Positions 49,119 through 60,819 of a stretch of DNA of 64,000 nucleotides are shown here, piece after piece (the stretch's first letter is position 1; each line of letters starts with the position of its first letter). The position numbers and the translations under genes were made by a program. Source of the DNA: Streptomyces sp. ML-6. GTDB lineage: Bacteria > Actinomycetota > Actinomycetes > Streptomycetales > Streptomycetaceae. The notes beneath the pieces were generated by a model. That model saw only the letters and a program-made list of their open reading frames with translations. It made no database searches and was not told where the DNA came from. The stretch lies in contig NZ_JAOTIK010000001.1 of assembly GCF_030116705.1 (NCBI RefSeq), positions 1,755,001 to 1,819,000 on the forward strand, given 5' to 3'.

Positions 49119-49598
49119 ATGCAGGGCGACCCCGAGGTCCTCGAATTCCTGAACGAGCAGCTGACCGCAGAGCTGACCGCCATCAATCAGTACTTCCTGC
49201 ACGCGAAGATGCAGGACAACTTCGGCTGGACGAAGCTCGCGAAGTACACCCGCTCGGAGTCGTTCGACGAGATGAAGCACGCGGAGGTCCTCACGGACCG
49301 CATCCTCTTCCTCGAGGGACTGCCCAACTACCAGCGGCTGTTCCACGTGCGGGTGGGCCAGACCGTCACCGAGATGTTCCAGGCCGACCGTCAGATCGAG
49401 GTGGAGGCGATCGACCGCCTCAAGCGCGGCATCGAGCTGATGCGCACCAAGGGCGACATCACCTCGGCGAACATCTTCGAGTCGATCCTGGAGGACGAGG
49501 AGCACCACATCGACTATCTCGACACCCAGCTGGAACTGGTCGAGAAGCTCGGTGAGCCGCTGTACATCGCCCAGCTGATCGAGCAGCCGGACAGCTGA
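49119..49598 (+). CDS. bfr: bacterioferritin
   Basis: 159 aa from the ATG at 49119 (AAGGAG at 8 nt). Four-helix ferritin with di-iron ligands E18-type (LTAELTAINQYF), E51/H54 (DEMKHAE) and EEHHID, and the Met (EVLTDRILFLEGLP region) that coordinates heme between subunits. It stores iron as a 24-mer. Convergent with bfd, stops 14 nt apart. Confidence 0.95.
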   Translation: MQGDPEVLEFLNEQLTAELTAINQYFLHAKMQDNFGWTKLAKYTRSESFDEMKHAEVLTDRILFLEGLPNYQRLFHVRVGQTVTEMFQADRQIEVEAIDRLKRGIELMRTKGDITSANIFESILEDEEHHIDYLDTQLELVEKLGEPLYIAQLIEQPDS

Positions 49599-49612
49599 TC
49601 CGGACCGGCGGG

Positions 49613-49924
49613 TCAGGCCGCGTCGGGGATCCGGATGCCGGGTGCGGTGCCGGGCTCCACGCCCGGGGCGGTGCCGGGTGCGACGGTCCGGTCGCCGGTC
49701 CCGGTGGCGGTGGCGGCCGGGGTCTCGGAGGCCCGGTTGCGGGCCGCCGCCTCGCGGCGCGGGCAGCCGCCCCGGCCCAGCACGGCCTGGATGGCGCGGA
49801 CGCAGCCGCCGCAGTCGGTGCCCGCCTTGCAGGCGGAGGCTATCTGCCGGGGCGTGCAGGCCCCGGCGTCCGCGTGCTCCTTGACCTGCTTCTCCGTGAT
49901 GCCGAAGCACGAGCAGACGTACAC
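49613..49924 (-). CDS. bfd: bacterioferritin-associated ferredoxin (Bfd)-like [2Fe-2S] protein
   Basis: 103 aa from the GTG at 49924 (VYVCSCFGITE): GGGAGG is 8 nt upstream, whereas the in-frame GTG at 49933 would touch the SD. [2Fe-2S] Cys ligands CSC...CGGC (CxC plus CxxC) as in Bfd, followed by an unusual ~45-residue Thr/Pro/Ala/Gly tail. Bfd supplies electrons to release iron from bacterioferritin. An iron box lies upstream, so expression is probably derepressed under iron limitation. Confidence 0.9.
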   Translation of the reverse strand: MYVCSCFGITEKQVKEHADAGACTPRQIASACKAGTDCGGCVRAIQAVLGRGGCPRREAAARNRASETPAATATGTGDRTVAPGTAPGVEPGTAPGIRIPDAA

Positions 49925-49975
49925 GCGGTTCACCTCCCGGCGGGATCGGTCGTTCACCGCCTCCCCGTGGATTGG

Positions 49976-49994
49976 TGAGGCGAACCTAACCTTA
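49976..49994 (-). promoter_or_regulatory. DmdR/IdeR iron box of bfd
   Basis: On the minus strand TAAGGTTAGGTTCGCCTCA matches 14 of 19 positions of the iron-box consensus TTAGGTTAGGCTAACCTAA. It is 52 nt upstream of the bfd start. Regulator assignment (DmdR1) is inferred. Confidence 0.8.
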
Positions 49995-50094
49995 CCTGGC
50001 GCCAGAAGGCGTTGAAAGCCTCCGAACGGCCCGTGGGGCACGGATCACATCGATCCGTGCCCCACAGTCATACGTCTGCCACCTGCGGTGATGC

Positions 50095-53620
<3,526 letters not shown>

Positions 53621-53637
53621 AGAGCTGGAGGAGACGG

Positions 53638-53669
53638 GCGGGGCCCCGGGAGACCTTCCGGGGCCCCGC
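53638..53669 (+). terminator. terminator after trpEG
   Basis: 12-bp stem GCGGGGCCCCGG (53638-53649) / 53658-53669 with 8-nt loop, 17 nt after the stop. Confidence 0.75.
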
Positions 53670-53724
53670 TCCTCCGGAATCCGAAACGGGCCGGGGCCCA
53701 GTCCTCCGGAACAGGCCGGGCTCC

Positions 53725-53763
53725 CGGCGCGCCGGACCGGGCCGGGGGCGGTCCGGCGCGCCG
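53725..53763 (-). terminator. terminator after macR-like gene
   Basis: Perfect 14-bp stem (53725-53738 with 53750-53763), 11-nt loop, 40 nt downstream of the minus-strand stop at 53804. Confidence 0.7.
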
Positions 53764-53803
53764 CCCCCGCCCGGCGGTCCCGGCCAGTGGTCCCGGCCGG
53801 CGC

Positions 53804-54496
53804 TCAGGCGTCGTCGAGGCCGCGCTCGATCGCGTACCGCACCAGCTCCACCCGGTTGTGCAGCTGGAGCTTGCCCAGGGTGTTCTGGACGTGGTTCTGC
53901 ACGGTGCGGTGCGAGATGACCAGGCGCTCGGCGATCTGCTTGTACGAGAGTCCCTTGGCGACCAGCCGCAGCACCTCGGTCTCGCGCTCGGTGAGCTGCG
54001 GGGCCTTGGGTTCGTCGGACGCGGCGGGCGCGGGGTCGGAGGCGAGCCTGCGGTACTCGCCGAGGACCAGCCCGGCCAGGCCGGGGGTGAAGACGGGGTC
54101 GCCGACGGCGGTGGACCGCACGGCCTCGGTCAGCTCCTGCGTACTGGCCGACTTGAGCAGGTAGCCGGTGGCGCCGGACTTGACCGCTTCCAGCACGTCG
54201 GCGTGCTCGCCGCTGGCGGAGAGCACCAGCACCCGCAGCCCGGGGTTGGAGCCGACCAGCTCCTTGCAGACCTGGACGCCGGGCATGCCGGGCAGGTTGA
54301 GGTCGAGCACGAGGACGTCCGGCGCGGCGGCCCTCGCCCTGCGGACGGCCTGCGGTCCGTCCCCGGCGGTGGCCACCACCTCGAAGCCCGACTCGGAGAG
54401 GTCGCGGGCGACCGCGTCGCGCCACATCGGGTGGTCGTCGACCACCATGACCTTGATGGGCCGTTCCTCCGTGCCCCGGGTGTTCTCCGTGCTCAT
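53804..54496 (-). CDS. macR: NarL/LuxR-type response regulator (MacR-like)
   Basis: 230 aa. Receiver domain with DD (VVDDHPMW), phosphoacceptor Asp in DVLVLDLNLPG, and Lys in YLLKSA; C-terminal LuxR HTH (LTERETEVLRLVAKGLSYKQIAERLVISHRTVQNHVQNTLGKL). Its start overlaps the kinase stop (ATGA). By position and partner it is taken as MacR, which in S. coelicolor controls membrane-protein genes and affects morphogenesis and actinorhodin. Confidence 0.88.
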   Translation of the reverse strand: MSTENTRGTEERPIKVMVVDDHPMWRDAVARDLSESGFEVVATAGDGPQAVRRARAAAPDVLVLDLNLPGMPGVQVCKELVGSNPGLRVLVLSASGEHADVLEAVKSGATGYLLKSASTQELTEAVRSTAVGDPVFTPGLAGLVLGEYRRLASDPAPAASDEPKAPQLTERETEVLRLVAKGLSYKQIAERLVISHRTVQNHVQNTLGKLQLHNRVELVRYAIERGLDDA

Positions 54497-55716
54497 CCTG
54501 CTGTTCCCGCCTTCCCCCGTGAAACCTTCGGTACCTTCAACTCGACCTCGGTGCCCTGGCCGGGCACCGAAATCAACTCCGCCGTGCCGCCCAGGTCACG
54601 CAGTCTTCCCCGGATCGACAGGGCGACCCCCATCCGCCCCTCCCCCTCGGCCTGGGCGAGCCGCCCCTCCGGGATTCCGGGGCCGTCGTCCCGGACCGTG
54701 ACGATCACCTCGTCCGGCCAGTCCTCGACGAGGATCCACGCCTGGGCATTCTCCCCCGCGTGGACCCTGACGTTGTCCAGCGCGGCGCCGACGGCGGCCG
54801 CCAGCTCCTTCGCGGCGGCGGGTGCGAGCAGCACCGGGGCGCCGGGCTCCGCGAAGCTGACCCGGGAGCCCGCGTGCGGGGCGAGCAGGGAGCGCAGGTC
54901 GCAGTCGGCCCGGTCGGACGACTCGTCGTCGACCTCGACGCTGCGGACGACCGCGCCCTGGGCGGCGTCCTCGGAGACCCGGGTGGGGGGGACGAGCCCG
55001 CTGGAGACCAGGGTGCGCAGGGCCACCTCCTGCTCCCCCGCCATCCGGCCCAGTTCGGCGGCCTCCCCGCCGAGCGCGGTGCCGCGGCGCTGGACCATCG
55101 CGAGGACCTGGAGCACGCTGTCGTGGATGTCGCGGGCCAGGCGTTCCCGCTCGCGGGTGGCGGCCTCGATCTCCAGGGCGCGGGCGAGGGTGCGCTCACT
55201 GGCCCTGGCGACCTCGACGACGTATCCGATGGCGACGGAGGCGACCCAGACCAGCAGGACGTTGTGGAAGGTGTCCCGGCTCGGGTCGCCGCGCTCGACG
55301 ATGTTGACGACGGCCACGAAGGTGGAGGCGAAGGCCGCCCAGCGCCAGCCGCCCTTGATCGCGAAGGCCAGTACGGAGCCCGCGGTCCAGATGGACGGCA
55401 GCGTCGGGCCGTCCATGGACCGGGCCTCGACGTTGGCGAGGGGGGTGAGGAGTATGCCGGTGAGCGCGATCGCCAGGTCGGTGCCGAGGAAGCGCTTGGT
55501 GCAGGCGGCGGCGCCCGAGACCTTCGGGAGGGTGGCGAGCGTCCAGACCGCCATCACCGCCAGGAAGACGACGGCCACCCACGGCCGTTCGTACTTGTCC
55601 CGGCCGTAGACGGAGAGCAGCACCGCGTACAGCATCGTCAGAACGCGGTACCCGGTCAGCGCACGCCACAGCGGCTGCTCGACCGACATCCGTACGACCC
55701 GCTCGCGCCTGGCCAT
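54493..55716 (-). CDS. macS: sensor histidine kinase (MacS-like, DUF5931)
   Basis: 407 aa from the ATG at 55716 (a GTG 9 nt upstream is possible). Six or so N-terminal helices (~15-180) form the DUF5931 sensor. The HisKA_3 box is RERERLARDIHDSVLQVLAMV with the phosphorylated His, and the HATPase part has ALDNVRVHA, VRDDGPGIPEG and GMGVALSIRGRL-type N/G boxes. Signal unknown. Forms a co-translated pair with the regulator. Confidence 0.88.
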   Translation of the reverse strand: MARRERVVRMSVEQPLWRALTGYRVLTMLYAVLLSVYGRDKYERPWVAVVFLAVMAVWTLATLPKVSGAAACTKRFLGTDLAIALTGILLTPLANVEARSMDGPTLPSIWTAGSVLAFAIKGGWRWAAFASTFVAVVNIVERGDPSRDTFHNVLLVWVASVAIGYVVEVARASERTLARALEIEAATRERERLARDIHDSVLQVLAMVQRRGTALGGEAAELGRMAGEQEVALRTLVSSGLVPPTRVSEDAAQGAVVRSVEVDDESSDRADCDLRSLLAPHAGSRVSFAEPGAPVLLAPAAAKELAAAVGAALDNVRVHAGENAQAWILVEDWPDEVIVTVRDDGPGIPEGRLAQAEGEGRMGVALSIRGRLRDLGGTAELISVPGQGTEVELKVPKVSRGKAGTAG

Positions 55717-55767
55717 GATCCCCACCCCCCGGACGGAAACGACGCGCGGACGCGCCCTGCCGTTCCC

Positions 55768-56529
55768 TCAGCCTCGCGTCCCGGTCTCTCCGCCCGGGTG
55801 CTTCTCCGCCCCGGCCTTCTTCTCCGCCCCGGCGCGGTGCTTCGCCTCGTCCGCGATCTGCCGCTTGGCCGCCGTCGCGTAGATGTCGACGTACTCCTGG
55901 CCGGAGAGCTTCATGATCTCGTACATCACCTCGTCGGTGACCGAGCGCAGGATGAAGCGGTCCCCGTCCATGCCGTGGTAGCGGCTGAAGTCGAGCGGCT
56001 TGCCGATCCTGATCCCCGGGCGCATCAGCTTGGGCACCACCTGGCCGGGCGGCTGGATCTTCTCCGTGTCGATCATCGCGACGGGGATGACGGGCGCGCC
56101 GGTGGCCAGGGCCACCCGGGCCAGTCCACCGGGCTTGCCGCGGTAGAGCCGGCCGTCGGGCGAGCGGGTGCCTTCGGGGTAGATGCCGAAGAGGCCGCCG
56201 CTCTCGACGACCGCGATGCCCGCCTTGATGGCCGCCTCGCCCGCGCCGCGGGCGCCCGAGCGGTCCACCGGGAGCTGGCCGACGCCCTTGAAGAAGGCGG
56301 CGGTGAGCTTGCCCTTCACGCCGGAGCCGGTGAAGTACTCGGACTTGGCGATGAAGGTGACCTTGCGGTCCAGGACGGCCGGCAGGAAGAACGAGTCGGA
56401 GAACGACAGGTGGTTGCTCGCGAGGATCGCCGGCCCCTGCGCGGGGATGTTCTCCAGGCCCTCCACCCATGGCCGGAAGGCGAGCTTCAGGCCCCCGCCG
56501 ATGGAGAACTTCATTGCGCCGTAGATCAA
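55768..56529 (-). CDS. 1-acylglycerol-3-phosphate acyltransferase (PlsC family)
   Basis: 253 aa from a TTG at 56529. AGGAGG lies 8 nt before the TTG, whereas the first ATG (56514) would be 23 nt away, so TTG is preferred. The HX4D motif NHLSFSD and the acyl-acceptor motif YPEGTRSPDG are intact. A Lys/Glu-rich tail ends the protein. Makes phosphatidic acid or a related lipid; the exact acceptor is not determined. Confidence 0.9.
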   Translation of the reverse strand: MIYGAMKFSIGGGLKLAFRPWVEGLENIPAQGPAILASNHLSFSDSFFLPAVLDRKVTFIAKSEYFTGSGVKGKLTAAFFKGVGQLPVDRSGARGAGEAAIKAGIAVVESGGLFGIYPEGTRSPDGRLYRGKPGGLARVALATGAPVIPVAMIDTEKIQPPGQVVPKLMRPGIRIGKPLDFSRYHGMDGDRFILRSVTDEVMYEIMKLSGQEYVDIYATAAKRQIADEAKHRAGAEKKAGAEKHPGGETGTRG

Positions 56530-56741
56530 CTCGGGTGCCTCCTGTGTGCTGTCCGACAGACCTTAACCCGTGCGACCGCCCGCGCTCCCGCCCGGCGCGG
56601 GGCCGACGCCGCAGCCGGGGGCCGCGACGGCCCTGGTCGGTGTCGGCCCGGTCGCGTACGGTGAAGTAACGGCCGAGGCCGTGATCCCTTCCGCACACCC
56701 CCTTCCGCTCCCTCTGCGAGCCTCACGAACAGGAGACCTTG

Positions 56742-57521
56742 GTGCCGGTCCTTCCCGGAGCCGAGCCGTTCCGCCACGACGGCGGAGAGGTCGGCGTCCT
56801 CCTCTGTCACGGATTCACCGGCTCCCCGCAGTCGCTGCGCCCCTGGGCGGAATACCTGGCGGAGCGCGGGCTGACCGTCTCGCTGCCGCTGCTGCCCGGA
56901 CACGGCACCCGCTGGCAGGACATGCAGATCACCGGCTGGCAGGACTGGTACGCGGAGGTGGACCGGGAGCTGCGCGGTCTGCTGGAGCGGTGCGAGCAGG
57001 TCTTCGTCTTCGGGCTGTCCATGGGCGGGGCGCTGGCGCTGCGGCTGGCCGCGAAGCACGGGGACGCGATCAGCGGGCTGGTGCTGGTGAATCCGGCGAA
57101 CAAGGTGCACGGCCTGTCCGCGTACGCGCTGCCGGTCGCCCGTCATCTGGTGCGGACCACGAAGGGCCTGGCCAACGACATCGCCCTGGAGGGTTCCGCC
57201 GAGGTGGGGTACGACCGGGTGCCGCTGCACGCGGCGCACTCGGTGCGGAGGTTCTTCCGCCTGGTCGACGCCGAACTGCCCCAGGTCACCCAGCCGCTCG
57301 TGCTGCTGCACAGCCCGCAGGACCATGTGGTGCCGCCCGCCGACTCGGCCCGCATCCTCAGCCGGGTGTCGTCGACGGACGTCGAGGAGATCCTGCTGGA
57401 ACAGAGCTACCACGTGGCGACGTTGGACCACGACGCGGAGCGGATCTTCGAGGAGAGCCATCGGTTCATCGGCCGCCTCGCCCCGAGCGTCGGACAGAAG
57501 GGGAGCACGTCAGGTGGCTGA
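56742..57521 (+). CDS. alpha/beta hydrolase (monoacylglycerol lipase/carboxylesterase type)
   Basis: 259 aa from the GTG at 56742 (AGGAG at 6 nt). Oxyanion HGFTGSP, nucleophile GLSMGG (Ser ~88), Asp in HSPQDHVVP and His in SYHVATLDHD form the triad, as in Est30-type carboxylesterases. Divergent from plsC, so it may act on membrane-lipid-derived esters; that link is inference. Confidence 0.88.
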   Translation: MPVLPGAEPFRHDGGEVGVLLCHGFTGSPQSLRPWAEYLAERGLTVSLPLLPGHGTRWQDMQITGWQDWYAEVDRELRGLLERCEQVFVFGLSMGGALALRLAAKHGDAISGLVLVNPANKVHGLSAYALPVARHLVRTTKGLANDIALEGSAEVGYDRVPLHAAHSVRRFFRLVDAELPQVTQPLVLLHSPQDHVVPPADSARILSRVSSTDVEEILLEQSYHVATLDHDAERIFEESHRFIGRLAPSVGQKGSTSGG

Positions 57522-58254
57522 GCACGACGCGGAGCGCGCGGGCGGCGGGGAGGAGCGCGACCCCCTCCCTGCGGAGGGACGCGAGCACCTCCCCACGGAG
57601 GGACGCGAACCCCTTCCCGTGGAGGGGGCGGCCGTGCCCGACGACGGTACGGGTCCGCAGGACGCCCCGGCCCAGAAGGCGCCGTCGGTGTCCGGGGGCG
57701 AGCGGCCGGGCCCGGGGCTCGACGAGGACGCCGCGTGGCAGGCGATCGTCTCGGGGTACGGCGAGGAGCCGCCGGACCCGCCGGGTGCCAGGCCGTTCAG
57801 GTCGGTCGAGGACCTCGCGCTGCTGGAGGACGACGGCCGGTCGGAGGTGCTCGACCCGGACAAGGGGCTCGGGAAGAAGCCCCCGAAACCGCCGGAGCGG
57901 CCGCTCGGCAGCTCGGTGGTGTTCGCCCCGGGCGTCGGCGTCGGCGGCCCGCGCGACTACGAGACGGCGGAGCCGAAGGACGACGACCTCGACGAGAGCG
58001 ACGAGGGGCATTTCGTCCCGCCGGAGCCGCCGCCGCTGCCGGAGGCCGACGTCACGACGAAGTTCGCCTGGCTCGCGGTCGTCGGCGGCCCGGTGCTGAT
58101 GCTGGTCGCGATCCTGCTGCAGTGGGAGATGACCTGGTGGCTCACGACGGTCTGCGTCGGCGGCTTCCTGGGCGGTTTCGTCACGCTGGTGGCGCGCATG
58201 GAGGACGACGACGAGGAGGACGACGACGACCCCGGGCGCGGGGCGGTCGTCTGA
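57514..58254 (+). CDS. hypothetical membrane protein with LPxEGRE repeats
   Basis: 246 aa from the GTG at 57514, overlapping the esterase by 8 nt. The N-terminal half is disordered and begins with tandem 8-residue repeats (PLPAEGRE, HLPTEGRE, PLPVEG). Two adjacent transmembrane helices (~180-228: FAWLAVVGGPVLMLVAILL, WWLTTVCVGGFLGGFVTLVA) precede an acidic tail (EDDDEEDDDD). No function known. Confidence 0.8.
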   Translation: MAEHDAERAGGGEERDPLPAEGREHLPTEGREPLPVEGAAVPDDGTGPQDAPAQKAPSVSGGERPGPGLDEDAAWQAIVSGYGEEPPDPPGARPFRSVEDLALLEDDGRSEVLDPDKGLGKKPPKPPERPLGSSVVFAPGVGVGGPRDYETAEPKDDDLDESDEGHFVPPEPPPLPEADVTTKFAWLAVVGGPVLMLVAILLQWEMTWWLTTVCVGGFLGGFVTLVARMEDDDEEDDDDPGRGAVV

Positions 58255-58344
58255 CCCGGTGCTCCGGCGCGGGTCCCGCCACCGGCCCGCGTCACCGCCC
58301 CACCGCCCACCGGGTCCTCACCGGTCCGCCGCGCCGCCGGGTCC

Positions 58345-59127
58345 TCAGTGGCCCGGCGCGCCGGGCGGCAGGAGGGTGGTCGCCGGGACCCGTAGCGCCG
58401 CCAGGACCGGCAGGTGGTCCGTGGCCGCCCGCAGGTCCGCCCCGGTGACCCCGGGCAGCCCGGCCGGGACGCCGCAGCCGAGCACCTCGATCCCCGGGGT
58501 CGCGAAGATCGCGTCGATGCGCTTGCGCGGCCCGTCCGCCGGGGAGGTGTTCTCCTCGCCCCACGGCCGGACCGCCCAGCAGTCCTGGAGCCGCCCGGCC
58601 AGCCGCCGGAACGCCGGGCCGGTCGGTACGTCGTTGAGGTCGCCGGCCGCGATGGCGTGTTCGACGCCCATCGTCTCCAGCCGTTCCAGCAGCAGCTCCG
58701 CCTGGGTCAGGCGTTCGTCGCGCTGGAGGCTCAGGTGGAAGCTCAGCAGGCCGATCCGGGTGCCCGCGATCCGTACCACCGACGTGGCGAAGCCCCTGCG
58801 GTGCAGTCCGGGGGTGAGCGGCAGCAGGACGTCCTCCGTCCGCTCCACCGTGGCCCGCAGCGAGCACAGCAGCAGCGGTCCGGCCGCCGTGGCACCGCCG
58901 CCGAGCACGACCAGACCGGTGCGGGCCGCGAGCCAGGCGGCGCGCTTGCGCCAGCGGAAGAAGCGCGGCGCCTCCTGGACGAGGACGAGGTCGGGGGCGC
59001 AGGCGGCGATGACGCGGGCCAGTGCCTCGCAGTCGTCGCGCATCGACCGGATGTTGTAGCAGAGCACCCTGATGACGGCCGAACCATCCGGCTCGGTACG
59101 GGAGTCGGGCAGTGGCGTCAGGACCAT
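58345..59127 (-). CDS. endonuclease/exonuclease/phosphatase family protein
   Basis: 260 aa from the ATG at 59127. EEP fold with metal and catalytic residues in LCYNIRSM, DLVLVQEAP, LLSFHLS, AAGDLNDVP and ATDHLPVLA. Could be a nuclease or phospho-ester hydrolase; the short size fits an extracellular or cytosolic small EEP. A TATCGT box 7 nt before the ATG and the absence of an SD indicate a leaderless mRNA. Confidence 0.85.
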   Translation of the reverse strand: MVLTPLPDSRTEPDGSAVIRVLCYNIRSMRDDCEALARVIAACAPDLVLVQEAPRFFRWRKRAAWLAARTGLVVLGGGATAAGPLLLCSLRATVERTEDVLLPLTPGLHRRGFATSVVRIAGTRIGLLSFHLSLQRDERLTQAELLLERLETMGVEHAIAAGDLNDVPTGPAFRRLAGRLQDCWAVRPWGEENTSPADGPRKRIDAIFATPGIEVLGCGVPAGLPGVTGADLRAATDHLPVLAALRVPATTLLPPGAPGH

Positions 59128-59134
59128 GGGTCTC

Positions 59135-59140
59135 ACGATA
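59135..59140 (-). promoter_or_regulatory. -10 box of EEP-family gene
   Basis: TATCGT (minus strand), 7 nt before the ATG at 59127. Confidence 0.5.
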
Positions 59141-59195
59141 CGACGGACGCCCGCCGCTCCCCCAGGGGCGCGACGGGCGTCCGACCGGCTTGCTC

Positions 59196-60137
59196 TCAGC
59201 CCTGGCGGGCGAGGTCCGCCGCACCCACCAGACCTGCCTCGCCGCCCAGTTGGGCCGCGAGCACCTGGGCGTGCGGGCGCCACTGGCCGCCGATCAGCCA
59301 GCGCCGGAACGACTTGCGGATCGGGTCGAGGACCAGTTCGCCCTCGTCCGACACGCCGCCGCCGACGATGAAGGCGGACGGGTCGAAGAGCGAGGCCAGG
59401 TCGGCGAGCCCGGCACCGGCCCAGCGGGCCAGCTCCCGGAACGAGTCGATCGCGACCGGGTCGCCCTGCCGGGCGGCCTGGCTGACGTGCTTGCCCTCGA
59501 TGCCGTCCACCGTGCCGTCGCCGAGCGACAGCAGGACGGTGGCGTTCTCCGGGGTGGCGTTGGCGCGCTGCCTGGCGTACCGGACCAGGGCGCGCCCGGA
59601 CGCGTACTGCTCCCAGCAGCCCTGGCTGCCGCAGCCGCAGAGCAGGCCGTCCGGGACGACCCGGATGTGGCCGAACTCCGCCGCCACGCCGAAGCGTCCG
59701 CGGCGCAGCTTGTTGCCGATGATGATGCCGCCGCCGAGGCCGGTGCCGAGCGTGATGCAGATGACGTCGTCGTGGCCCTGTCCGGCGCCGAAGCGGTATT
59801 CGCCCCAGGCGGCGGCGTTGGCGTCGTTCTCGACGACGACGGGGAGGCCGACGCGCTGTTCGACCTTGTCCTTCAGCGGTTCGTGGCGCCAGTTGATGTT
59901 CGGGGCGAACAGCACGGTGGCGCGCTTGTCGTCGACGTATCCGGCGGCACCGATGCCGACGGCCTCGATGGCGCGTCCCTCGCTCGCGCCGGACACGGCC
60001 GCCGCGATCGCGTCCACGATGCCTTCGGCGGTCTGCGGGGTCGGCACCTTGTGCGTGGAGAGGATGCGCCCCTCTTCGTCGACCACGCCGGCCGCGATCT
60101 TCGTGCCGCCGATGTCGACGCCGATGGTGAGTCCCAT
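59196..60137 (-). CDS. glkA: glucokinase (ROK family)
   Basis: 313 aa ROK-type ATP-dependent glucokinase. ATP-binding DIGGTKIAAG at the N-terminus, substrate ENDANAAAWGE, ROK signature with zinc cysteines CGCGSQGCWE and HIRVVPDG. GAGGGA SD. In Streptomyces GlkA also has a regulatory part in carbon catabolite repression. The DUF5304 gene lies directly upstream, as known for glkA loci. Confidence 0.96.
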   Translation of the reverse strand: MGLTIGVDIGGTKIAAGVVDEEGRILSTHKVPTPQTAEGIVDAIAAAVSGASEGRAIEAVGIGAAGYVDDKRATVLFAPNINWRHEPLKDKVEQRVGLPVVVENDANAAAWGEYRFGAGQGHDDVICITLGTGLGGGIIIGNKLRRGRFGVAAEFGHIRVVPDGLLCGCGSQGCWEQYASGRALVRYARQRANATPENATVLLSLGDGTVDGIEGKHVSQAARQGDPVAIDSFRELARWAGAGLADLASLFDPSAFIVGGGVSDEGELVLDPIRKSFRRWLIGGQWRPHAQVLAAQLGGEAGLVGAADLARQG

Positions 60138-60212
60138 GAATCCCTCAGTTCCGGTCGAGCCCCGCTGTGGCCCACCGTACCCGAGCCGGACCTCCGGTCC
60201 TTTCGCCGCCGG

Positions 60213-60671
60213 TCAGTCCAGGTCGATGTGTTCACCTGCGGCGGGGGGCTCGTCGCGCGGGTCGGTGGGGTCGCCCGCCTGCTTCCGCGTGCCCGCGGGG
60301 TCCCCGGCCTCCCGGGTCCAGCGGCGTTCCTGGCCCTCGACGGCGGAGCGGTAGGCGGCGAGGAGTTCGCCGCCGGCCGCCGCGATGTGGTCGAAGACCT
60401 CGGGGTTGCGTTCGATGACGGGTTCGACGGCGGACTTCGCCTGCTTGATGATCTGCTGCACGGTGCCCTGGGCCGCCGCGCCGAACAGCGGCGACTGGAG
60501 GGACGAGACCTTGTCGGCCACGGCGTCGACCAGCTTGCGCAGCTCCTCGGCGGCGGAGCCGGGCGGCGGTCCCTGCCGCTCGCGGCGGCGGGCCTTCTCC
60601 GCCTCCAGGTCCTCGGCGCAGGCCCTGGCCCACGCGTCGTCGTCGACGGGACGATCGGTGGCTTCGCTCAT
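60213..60671 (-). CDS. DUF5304 protein (SCO2127-like)
   Basis: 152 aa, helical and charged (AEELRKLVDAVADKVSSLQSPLFG...VQQIIKQAKSAVEPVIERNPEVFDHI), with an acidic/Pro-rich tail; no enzyme motif. The locus upstream of glkA in S. coelicolor (SCO2127) has been linked to glucose repression. Identity here is by position and composition. AGGAG SD. A strong hairpin (CCGCGGCAC, 60697-60705, with 60709-60717) lies 26 nt upstream. Confidence 0.8.
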   Translation of the reverse strand: MSEATDRPVDDDAWARACAEDLEAEKARRRERQGPPPGSAAEELRKLVDAVADKVSSLQSPLFGAAAQGTVQQIIKQAKSAVEPVIERNPEVFDHIAAAGGELLAAYRSAVEGQERRWTREAGDPAGTRKQAGDPTDPRDEPPAAGEHIDLD

Positions 60672-60819
60672 GGCGGACTCCTGCGACGGGGTGTGCCCGC
60701 GGCACGGTGTGCCGCGGCGGCCCGGCGGACGGGGCGCGTACTACCGACGTTACCCGAACCGCGACCCGTCGTTCAGGGGGTCCGGCGGCGGACGCCGTGC
60801 CGCCCGCCGCCGGGTCCGC

